NCBI GenBank assembly: GCA_028290765.1
Contig: JAQGJF010000684.1
Coordinates: 1 to 21,778 of the forward strand
Length of the DNA stretch: 21,778 nt
Direction of reading: 5' to 3'
DNA from: Tardiphaga sp.
GTDB lineage: Bacteria > Pseudomonadota > Alphaproteobacteria > Rhizobiales > Xanthobacteraceae
Shown here: positions 6,762 through 13,679 of the stretch, in pieces
Layout of the letters: each line of letters opens with the position of its first letter
Numbering within the stretch: position 1 is the stretch's first letter
The notes under the pieces: model-generated
Told to the model about the DNA's origin: nothing
Seen by the model: the letters and a program-made list of their open reading frames with translations, nothing else
Database searches by the model: none
Program-made: the position numbers and the translations under genes

Positions 6762-7772
6762 ATGAAAGCCTACCATTTGAATGGCCATGCTGGTGCTGGT
6801 GGCCTTGTGCGAGCCGATGTCAGTAAACCCGAACCCGCCAACGGCGAGGTCCGCGTCCGGGTCGAAGCGGCAAGTCTCAACTACCGCGACCTCCTGATCC
6901 TCGACCGAGCGGGCCAAGGCGGCCTCAACGGCCGCGTGCCGCTCTGCGACGGCGCAGGCGTCGTGGACGCCATCGGCTCCGGCGTCGTGCAATGGCAGGT
7001 GGGCGACCGCGTTGCCGCATCGTATTTTCGCGATTGGGTCTCGGGACCGTTCAAGTCCAGCTATGTTCCGTCAGCCCTCGGTAGCAGCACGATGGACGGA
7101 ATGCTGGCAGAGTATGTCGTGCTGCCGGCAACGGCGCTGGTCTCCGTGCCGGCGCACCTGTCCTCGGTCGAAGCAGCGACCTTGCCCTGTGCCGGCGTCA
7201 CGGCCTGGCACGGCCTCATCGCACGCGGCGGGATGGGCAAAGGCGACACGCTGCTGGTCCAGGGAACAGGTGGCGTCGCGCTGTTCGGCCTTCAGTTCGC
7301 AGCGGCGCTGGGGGCGCGTGCGATTGTGATATCCTCCTCGGATGAGAAACTCGCCCGTGCCAAGGCGCTGGGCGGCTCGATCCTCATCAACTACCGCGAC
7401 ACGCCTGAATGGGATGTCGCCCTGATGAAAGCGACGGATGGCGAAGGTGCCAGTCATATCCTCGAACTCGGCGGTCCAGGCACCTATGACCGATCGCTAC
7501 GATCGGTCGCTTCGGGTGGCAAGATCGTTCAGATTGGTGTTTTGACAGGGTTCGGCCCGAAGCCCGACCTCGCGCGCCTTCAATGGGAGAATGCCGACAT
7601 CATCGGTATCACCGTCGGATCGGGCGAACATTTCGCCGCTATGAATCGTTTCTTGACCGACAACGCGATCCACCCAATCGTCGACCGTGTGTACGGCTTC
7701 GACGAGGCACCCGAAGCGTTCGCCCATCTCCGGACCGGCTCACACTTCGGCAAGATCGTCGTGCAGCTGTAG
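6762..7772 (+). CDS. NAD(P)-dependent medium-chain dehydrogenase, quinone oxidoreductase-like
   Basis: A 336-aa MDR-superfamily enzyme. It has an N-terminal GroES-like catalytic domain (SLNYRDLLILDRAGQGG at ~38-54, PLCDGAGVV at ~60-68). The Rossmann domain has the nucleotide loop VQGTGGVALFG (~166-176), and LARAKALGG and GGKIVQIGVLTG follow. The structural four-Cys zinc lobe of true alcohol dehydrogenases is absent, so it belongs with the zinc-independent quinone oxidoreductase/alkenal reductase group. The start ATG 6762 is supported by AAGGAG at 6751-6756, 5 nt upstream; an ATG at 6723 lies almost on the promoter. It is transcribed away from merR and is its likely target. The expected role is reduction of quinones or reactive carbonyls in the cytosol; the substrate is unknown. 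Confidence 0.88.
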   Translation: MKAYHLNGHAGAGGLVRADVSKPEPANGEVRVRVEAASLNYRDLLILDRAGQGGLNGRVPLCDGAGVVDAIGSGVVQWQVGDRVAASYFRDWVSGPFKSSYVPSALGSSTMDGMLAEYVVLPATALVSVPAHLSSVEAATLPCAGVTAWHGLIARGGMGKGDTLLVQGTGGVALFGLQFAAALGARAIVISSSDEKLARAKALGGSILINYRDTPEWDVALMKATDGEGASHILELGGPGTYDRSLRSVASGGKIVQIGVLTGFGPKPDLARLQWENADIIGITVGSGEHFAAMNRFLTDNAIHPIVDRVYGFDEAPEAFAHLRTGSHFGKIVVQL

Positions 7773-7851
7773 GCATGGCGGCAAATCGCCGAGATCATCG
7801 TGCGGTTCGAGGAGTGGCTTACTCAAAATGGATATCCAAACGGAGAAGATC

Positions 7852-8655
7852 ATGCCTGATGCAATCGGGTTCCTGGGGCTTGGCAATCTCGGCCGTCCCA
7901 TCGTCAGCAATTTGATGGCGGCCGGTTAACAGCTCACGATTTATAATCGCGATACAAGCAAGGTTGACCCGTTCGTGGAGCACGGCGCCGTGCGCGCGAA
8001 CCGACCGGCGGACGTTGTTCAAACCGGCGGCGTCGTTCTGAGCCTGCTTTGGGATGACGCGTCGGTCGAAGCCATCGTTCGCAGTGAAGACTTCCTCAGT
8101 CGCCTAGGGATAGGGGGTGTGCATGTGTCGATGACCACTCTCTCGCCGGAGGGCTCGCGCAGGCTGATGGCGCTTCATGCCGAGCACGGCTCGGTCATGG
8201 TGGAAGCTCCGATTTTCGGCCGACCGGAAGCGGCAATTGGCAAAAAACTTTGGGTCGTCACCGCCGGGCAGAAGGCCGCCAAGGACCGGGTGCGGCCGAT
8301 TTTGGAGGCTGCTGGAGCGCAGAGTGTCTTCGATTTCGGCGAACAGGCGGGCGGAGCTTTGGCCGTCAAACTGATCGGGAACATGCTCATCATCTCGGCG
8401 AGCGCATCGTTGAGAGAAGGCCTCGCTCTTGCGCAGAAGATGGGTGTCGATCCGCTAAGCGTCGTCGATATGCTCACGACGACACTCTTTCCGGCGCCAA
8501 TCTATCAGTCATACGGCCGTCTCATCGCGCAAGGCGCATCCGGCGTCGGCGATAGCGCGATTCCGGCAAAAGATGTCGGACTCTTCAAAACGACGGCTGA
8601 GGCCCTGGGCGTGCCTGCTACGGTATCCGGCTTGCTTCTTTCACTCTACGAATAG
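7852..8655 (+). pseudogene. 3-hydroxyisobutyrate dehydrogenase-like (beta-hydroxyacid dehydrogenase) gene interrupted by an in-frame TAA
   Basis: From ATG 7852, with GGAGA about 5 nt upstream, the frame reads MPDAIGFLGLGNLGRPIVSN, the GxGxxG dinucleotide loop of the 6-phosphogluconate/3-HIBADH family. At codon 26 (7927-7929) a TAA stands where relatives have an aromatic residue (AAG-stop-QLTIYNRD). The same frame then stays open for 241 codons with clear family features: VVLSLLWDD, SVMVEAPIFGRPEAAIGK and the catalytic-Lys block AVKLIGNMLIISASASLREGLALAQKMG. The damage is one TAT/TAC to TAA change, so it looks recent. A GTG at 7975 could restart translation, but the product would lack the cofactor loop. 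The gene lies 79 nt behind the oxidoreductase and may share its promoter. A sequencing error is the main alternative. Confidence 0.8.
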
Positions 8656-8870
8656 CCAGGGCAGACCGCGGCCTCGTCGCGGCGACGAGATCTCGACGAG
8701 TCTCGGTCGTGACCTCACCAGCGCCAACAGCGCGCTTAGGGCCGGCTCCGCCAGGGTGGGCAATTCTCGCGCTTGAATGGTCCACAAGTATGGTCCGCAA
8801 GACCAGCTTCAGACCGCCGCAACGGATGAAAAGGCGTGATTGGTCAAGGTGTTGAGATAGAGTATGTGAT

Positions 8871-8944
8871 TGGCTGGGGAACTAGGATTCGAACCTATAA
8901 AAACAGAGTCAGAGTCTGTTGTGCTACCGTTACACCATTCCCCA
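8871..8944 (-). tRNA. tRNA-Gln (anticodon CTG)
   Basis: Read leftwards from 8944, the 7-bp acceptor stem is TGGGGAA/TTCCCCA. The D arm is GTGT-AACGGTA-GCAC. The anticodon stem ACAGA/TCTGT has loop CTCTGAC, giving anticodon CTG for CAG codons. The T loop is TTCGAAT, the discriminator base is G, and CCA is encoded at 8871-8873. The variable loop is four nt and the outermost T-stem pair is A-G. Confidence 0.95.
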
Positions 8945-8971
8945 ATTATTTTATCAATAAAATCAAATGGT

Positions 8972-9000
8972 TAGAAAGTTCGTGCGGGGTCCTGTGTCAA
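8972..9000 (-). promoter_or_regulatory. likely promoter of tRNA-Gln
   Basis: On the minus strand a perfect -35 TTGACA (8995-9000) is followed after 17 nt by TTTCTA (8972-8977). Transcription would begin about 20 nt before the tRNA 5' end. The leader contains the AT-rich dyad ATTTTAT-TG-ATAAAAT. Confidence 0.5.
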
Positions 9001-9292
9001 ACCGCCGTGGTGCGGGCGTTCTAGCCTGCCGCATGCACCGCGCGCAAGTGTGAGTTGGCCGATGGGCCAATCCACATTCCAAGCCTGGTGGCTGTTGCCG
9101 CAAGTAAACCGCAAGTCGACCGGAGTGGACGAGCCCTGTGAAAAATCCGGCGCGCTATCGACGGGTGCTGATCTCGCGACAGCAGGCGTTCCCATCGATT
9201 AACGCGCAACTCTTTCCGTCCTGAATCTTCCGCGATTGCCGCATGAATTCCGCAGAGCGTTCAATCGAAGGTTGATCGACCACCTATCGGCA

Positions 9293-9322
9293 CCCGTAGC
9301 TATACGGGGCACAATATTAACC
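9293..9322 (+). promoter_or_regulatory. composite site upstream of the first mcp: CCCGTA-N4-TACGGG, G, N7, TTAACC
   Basis: A perfect 6-bp inverted repeat (9293-9298 and 9303-9308) is followed by one G, seven nt and TTAACC (9317-9322). The same arrangement with the same internal spacings occurs upstream of the second mcp (11717-11746). The TTAAC lies 186 nt before the start codon at 9503. It could be an operator, or an operator plus promoter element; the binding protein is unknown. Confidence 0.6.
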
Positions 9323-9502
9323 ACAAGCTAGCACCATGCGTCTTATCGGTAGGACGCGCGGGGAGCGATCTGCTGCACGGCAAGTTTGCCGAGGTGTGTT
9401 TCCCGGGGAGTGACGGCAGCGCGATTTGATCAGTTATTTGCAATCGCGGCAATTTGGTTCGGCGAACCATTGGCCCGCGGTATGGGGGCTTAAGTCGATA
9501 TC

Positions 9503-11596
9503 ATGCTGGATCGTTTGACCGTATCTGCACTGGTTAAAGCAGTAATCGTCGTGATGGCCGCCTGCGTGGTGGCCGGGCTCTCGGCCAATGCATGGGACTC
9601 ATGGGGCCGGCTCAGCATGACGAACCGGATGTCGGTGATCGCGGAGACATCGGCGAACCTGTTCAAGGCGATGCATAATCTGCGCACCGACCGGTCCACC
9701 TCGACCCGCCTTTTGAATTCCGACCAGCCCATGGACAGCACCATCGAGAAATATGTGCGCGACCTTCGCGCTGCGGAGATGCCGGCGATGGCTGCGGCGC
9801 TCGGGCAGTTGCCGACGCTCGATTTCGCCGAACAAAAAACCCTGGTGCCCGAACTGGACCGGCTGTTCAAGACGTTGACCGCGCAGCAAAAGGAATTCTG
9901 GGACGAGATGGGCAAACCGAAGGCGTCGCGTCGCCCGGCCTTGCCGAAGGAGTACATGGAGTCGACGGGGGGGTTGCTCGAAACGCTCGACAAGCTGTCC
10001 GCCCGTCTCGCCGCCGCCGTCAACCACCAGGATGCCAGCGTCGACCAGTTGCTGGCCATCAAGCAGATTGCCTGGCTGCTGCGCAACACCGCGGGTGAGG
10101 GATCGCTGTTGATTTCGACCGGTCTCGCTACCGGACGGGTGACGCCGGAAACCCGTGCGGCCTATGTGAAATTCCTGGGCGGCACCGAGGCCGTATGGAA
10201 CGCGCTGGAACTGACGGCATCGGGGATGCAGTTGCCGCCTGCGCTGTCCAGCGCCATGGCGGCAACCAAGACGGCTTATTTCGACCCGCAATATCTCGCG
10301 CTGCGCGAGCGTTTGCTGTCGGCCCTGATCGCCGGAGAGAAGCCGGAGCTGACCGCGAATCAATGGAGCCCGCTGACGGTCGGGCGCCTTGCGACCGCGG
10401 TCAACGTTGCCGAGGCGGCGCTCGAGGCGGCCAGGGACCAGGCGATGGCGCAGCACTCTGCCGCACAGCAGTCATTGATCCTGCAACTGGTGTTGCTGGT
10501 GTCCGCCCTCACTGTGGCGTTCGGCAGCATGATGCTGGTCAGCCGCCGTGTCATCAAGCCGCTGCACACCATCCGCGATGCGATGCTCAAGGTGGCCGCG
10601 GGGGACCTGTCGGTGGACGCCGGCTATGCCGAGCGTCACGACGAGATCGGCGCACTGGTCGGCGCGCTCGGCACCTTCAAGCAGCAGGCGGTCGAGAAGG
10701 CGCGGATCGAGCAGCAGGAGCGCGAGCGCAATGCCGGCGCCGCCAGCCGCCAGCAGGCCATCGAAGGCTACATCGGCGAGTTCGAAAACCAGGTTCGCCA
10801 GACCCTGAACCAATTGGGCGAGGCCTCCAATGAGATGAGGACGACCTCGGACGGCATGTCGGCGGTTTCCACCAAGACCAATGCCAGCGTGCAGATCGCC
10901 GCAAAAGCCTCGGATGAGGCCTCAATGAACGTGCAGAGTGTTGCATCGGCCTCCGAACAGCTCAGCGCCTCGATCGGCGATATCAGCCGCCAGGCCGCGC
11001 ATGCGGCCGGGATCGCCAGCCGCGCCGTCAACCAGGCCCGCGAAACCGACGGCACCGTGCAGGGGCTGGCGGTCACCGCCAACAAGATCGGCGAAGTGGT
11101 CGGCCTGATCAACGACATCGCCTCGCAGACCAATCTGCTGGCGCTCAATGCCACCATCGAGGCGGCGCGCGCCGGTGAAGCCGGCCGAGGCTTCGCGGTG
11201 GTGGCCTCCGAAGTCAAATCGCTGGCGAGCCAGACCGCGAAAGCGACCGACGACATCTCGGAACAGATCGCCGATATCCAGAGGGTCGCGGGCGAGGCCA
11301 TCGACGCCATCAAGGGCATCGGTGCCATCATCGGCGAAGTCAACGAAGTCGCCACCGCGATTGCCGCGGCCGTGGAGCAGCAGGGCGCTGCGACGCAGGA
11401 AATCACCCGCAGCACCCAGCAGGCGGCGCAGGGCACCAAGAACGTGTCGGACAACATCGTCGGCGTCAGCGCCGGCGCCGACGCGGCGGGCGCCGCCGCG
11501 CAGAACGTGAAATCGGCTTCGGAGACGCTGGGGGCGCAGACCCAGCAGCTGCGCGGCCAGGTCGACGACTTCCTCGGCAAGATTCGCGCGGCGTAA
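9503..11596 (+). CDS. methyl-accepting chemotaxis protein (large periplasmic domain)
   Basis: A 697-aa receptor. TM1 is ~9-29, the periplasmic all-helical sensor ~32-323, TM2 ~326-346 (LILQLVLLVSALTVAFGSMML), HAMP ~347-400 and the signalling domain ~430-697. The conserved hairpin tip spans ~532-572 ([20 protein letters not shown], then [17 protein letters not shown]), where CheA and CheW bind. The sensor is almost 300 residues, about twice a standard four-helix bundle. It may be a duplicated or NIT-like helical module, judged by composition only, so the ligand is unknown. The C-terminus ends FLGKIRAA with no NWETF-type tether for CheR/CheB. The ribosome site before ATG 9503 is weak. It is followed by a second receptor and cheA. 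Confidence 0.93.
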   Translation: MLDRLTVSALVKAVIVVMAACVVAGLSANAWDSWGRLSMTNRMSVIAETSANLFKAMHNLRTDRSTSTRLLNSDQPMDSTIEKYVRDLRAAEMPAMAAALGQLPTLDFAEQKTLVPELDRLFKTLTAQQKEFWDEMGKPKASRRPALPKEYMESTGGLLETLDKLSARLAAAVNHQDASVDQLLAIKQIAWLLRNTAGEGSLLISTGLATGRVTPETRAAYVKFLGGTEAVWNALELTASGMQLPPALSSAMAATKTAYFDPQYLALRERLLSALIAGEKPELTANQWSPLTVGRLATAVNVAEAALEAARDQAMAQHSAAQQSLILQLVLLVSALTVAFGSMMLVSRRVIKPLHTIRDAMLKVAAGDLSVDAGYAERHDEIGALVGALGTFKQQAVEKARIEQQERERNAGAASRQQAIEGYIGEFENQVRQTLNQLGEASNEMRTTSDGMSAVSTKTNASVQIAAKASDEASMNVQSVASASEQLSASIGDISRQAAHAAGIASRAVNQARETDGTVQGLAVTANKIGEVVGLINDIASQTNLLALNATIEAARAGEAGRGFAVVASEVKSLASQTAKATDDISEQIADIQRVAGEAIDAIKGIGAIIGEVNEVATAIAAAVEQQGAATQEITRSTQQAAQGTKNVSDNIVGVSAGADAAGAAAQNVKSASETLGAQTQQLRGQVDDFLGKIRAA

Positions 11597-11896
11597 GCCT
11601 GCGCGGATGGACGCCGCTTACCGGCATGGTGACACGCGTGTCCACGCTATTCCCGATCGCAACCGGTGGGTGGAGAGCGGACCTTCGCTCCGCTCACAGG
11701 CGCGCCACGCAAGTCACTCGTACTTATACGGGGAACTAAATTAACGAGAACGTAGAGTGACCGAAGCTAATGCTTAACCGGGAGTTCACTCGCAGGCCGT
11801 TCGTCCAGGATACGTCTGGCTTGCATCATTCTGCCGATCCGACAATCAACCGCACTAGCGCGGATTAATACACTCGAAGACTGGGGATTCCTATCC
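11597..11896. other. 300-nt intergenic region between the two receptor genes
   Basis: No gene is visible. It contains a 12-bp palindrome GACACGCGTGTC (11631-11642), a 7-bp hairpin GAGCGGA/TCCGCTC (11675-11695, no T-run) and the composite dyad site at 11717-11746. The second receptor therefore probably has its own promoter. Confidence 0.6.
11717..11746 (+). promoter_or_regulatory. composite site upstream of the second mcp: CTCGTA-N4-TACGGG, G, N7, TTAACG
   Basis: This is the counterpart of the site at 9293-9322. Half-sites are at 11717-11722 and 11727-11732 with one mismatch in the dyad, then G, seven nt and TTAAC at 11741-11745. The TTAAC is 156 nt before the start codon at 11897. Flanking sequence differs between the two copies, so the match is not simply a recent duplication of the upstream region. 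Confidence 0.6.
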
Positions 11897-13588
11897 ATGC
11901 TCGCCACGCTTTCAATCCGCGCCAAGATCACCATCGTCGTCTCGTTCCTGCTGATTGCCATGACGGGCATGGGCCTGCTCGCCGTCAGGAACATGCAGAC
12001 GATCAATGCCAATGCGGTCGACATCCAGACCAGCTGGCTGCCGAGCGTTCGCGTGCTGGGCGAGCTTCGCGCCGGCGTCATCACGTACCGCAATGTGATC
12101 CGTGAGCACATGCTGGGGGAGACGGCCGAGGAAAAGGCCGCCGCGGAAAAGATCCTGGTCACGGTCGTCGAAGGCAACACGAAGATCCGCCAGGACTACG
12201 AAAAGCTGATCACTTCTCCCGAAGAGCGCGCCCTCTACAACGAATGGGTCCAGGTCTGGGAGAGTTACAAGAAAAGCACTGAGGAGGTCATGGCGCTGTC
12301 CCGCAACAGCGTCGGAAAAATTCCTCACGAGGCGCATGAATTGAACTCCAAGACGGCCAACCCGATCGGGCTCAAGGCCGACGCGATCCTGAAGAAGGAT
12401 ATCGACCTCAACAACGCTGGCGCCGATACCGCGGGCAAGCAGGCCGGTGACAGCTATAATTCCGGGTTCATGCTGCTCGCCGTCATCCTCGGCCTGGCCG
12501 CCACGCTCGGCATCGGTCTGAGCATTTACCTGATCCGCGACGTCGCACGCGGAATCGACTCCATCGTCACGCCGATGCAGGCGCTGGGCGGCGGCGACCT
12601 GAGCGCGGTCGTGCCGCATCAGGGCGAGAAGAATGAAATCGGCAAGATGGCCGATACCCTGCAGCTCTTCAAGCAGGCCTTGATCGACAAAAAAGCTGCC
12701 GACGAGGCTGCGGCGGTGGATGCCGAGGCCAAGATCGAGCGCGGACGCCGGGTGGACAACATTACCCGCGAGTTCGAATCGATGATCGGCGAAATCGTCG
12801 AAACCGTATCCTCGGCGTCGACCGAGCTCGAAGCTTCCGCCGGCACGCTGTCTGCGACCGCCGATCGTTCGCAGGAATTGACCACGATGGTGGCCGCGGC
12901 TTCCGAGGAAGCTTCCACCAACGTGCAGTCGGTGGCTTCCGCGACCGAGGAGATGGCGTCGTCGGTCAACGAGATCAGCCGCCAGGTGCAGACGTCCTCG
13001 AGCATTGCACGCGAGGCGGTGGAACAGGCGCGCAAGACCAATGATCGGGTCAGCGAGTTGGCGCAGGCGGCGAGCCGGATCGGCGACGTCGTCGAATTGA
13101 TCAACACCATCGCCGGGCAGACCAATCTCCTGGCGCTCAACGCCACCATCGAGGCGGCGCGCGCCGGCGAGGCCGGCCGCGGCTTTGCCGTGGTCGCGTC
13201 CGAAGTGAAGGCACTGGCCGAACAGACCGCCAAGGCCACCGGTGAGATCAGCCAGCAGATCACCGGCATCCAGGCGGCGACCCAGGACTCGGTGACCGCC
13301 ATCAAAGAGATCGGCGACACCATCGGCAGGATGTCCGAGATTGCATCGACGATTGCGGCAGCTGTCGAAGAGCAGGGCGCCGCAACCCAGGAGATTTCCC
13401 GCAACGTGCAGCAGGCGGCGCAGGGCACCCAGCAGGTTTCCTCCAACATCACCGACGTGCAGCGCGGTGCCAGCGAAACCGGATCGGCGTCTTCGCAGGT
13501 GCTTTCCGCGGCGCAATCGCTGTCTGGCGACAGCAACCGCCTCAAACTGGAGGTCAGCAAGTTCCTGAGCTCGGTGCGCGCCGCTTGA
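11897..13588 (+). CDS. methyl-accepting chemotaxis protein (4HB sensor)
   Basis: A 563-aa receptor. TM1 is ~10-30 and a ~160-residue periplasmic region (31-189) has the spacing of a 4HB_MCP four-helix bundle ([20 protein letters not shown]). TM2 is ~190-213 and HAMP ~213-266. A coiled-coil signalling domain follows, with the tip [20 protein letters not shown], then [19 protein letters not shown]. The Glu/Gln-rich helices on both sides are possible methylation sites. The C-terminus is FLSSVRAA, close to that of the preceding receptor and also without a CheR/CheB pentapeptide. ATG 11897 follows GGGGA at about 9 nt. The separate upstream region suggests independent expression from mcp 1, while cheA lies only 91 nt downstream. 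The ligand cannot be inferred. Confidence 0.94.
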   Translation: MLATLSIRAKITIVVSFLLIAMTGMGLLAVRNMQTINANAVDIQTSWLPSVRVLGELRAGVITYRNVIREHMLGETAEEKAAAEKILVTVVEGNTKIRQDYEKLITSPEERALYNEWVQVWESYKKSTEEVMALSRNSVGKIPHEAHELNSKTANPIGLKADAILKKDIDLNNAGADTAGKQAGDSYNSGFMLLAVILGLAATLGIGLSIYLIRDVARGIDSIVTPMQALGGGDLSAVVPHQGEKNEIGKMADTLQLFKQALIDKKAADEAAAVDAEAKIERGRRVDNITREFESMIGEIVETVSSASTELEASAGTLSATADRSQELTTMVAAASEEASTNVQSVASATEEMASSVNEISRQVQTSSSIAREAVEQARKTNDRVSELAQAASRIGDVVELINTIAGQTNLLALNATIEAARAGEAGRGFAVVASEVKALAEQTAKATGEISQQITGIQAATQDSVTAIKEIGDTIGRMSEIASTIAAAVEEQGAATQEISRNVQQAAQGTQQVSSNITDVQRGASETGSASSQVLSAAQSLSGDSNRLKLEVSKFLSSVRAA

Positions 13589-13597
13589 CAAGGTCAT

Positions 13598-13621
13598 GGC
13601 CTGGCTCAGGTGAGCCGGGCC
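13598..13621 (+). terminator. hairpin between second mcp and cheA (attenuator or partial terminator)
   Basis: A 9-bp stem GGCCTGGCT/AGCCGGGCC (one G-T pair) with a six-nt CAGGTG loop lies 10 nt after the mcp stop. It is followed by TCTTC rather than a clean T-run. It may lower read-through into cheA or stabilise the mcp transcript end. Confidence 0.35.
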
Positions 13622-13679
13622 TCTTCGATGTTGAACGGTTGCAGCAGGCCGCGGCTCCACGTGTTGAAAGGCGATCGTT

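Larger units (their letters stand above)
8945..9502. other. 558-nt stretch without a gene, between tRNA-Gln and the first receptor gene
   Basis: The left end holds the tRNA promoter. No open frame here has recognisable protein features (short minus frames near 8971-9209 are Arg/Pro-rich shadows). The right half forms the mcp upstream region, with the composite dyad at 9293-9322 and a second perfect dyad TGGTTCG-G-CGAACCA at 9455-9469, about 33 nt before the mcp start codon. I see no integrase remnant and no second copy of the tRNA 3' end in the window. Confidence 0.6.

Noticed and set aside
7975..8655. GTG 7975 as start of a functional shorter dehydrogenase
   Set aside because: The product would lack the GxGxxG cofactor loop that remains in frame upstream of the TAA, so a pseudogene is the simpler reading.
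8871..8944. tRNA-Gln as an attachment site of an integrated element
   Set aside because: No second copy of the tRNA 3' end and no integrase could be seen in the window.
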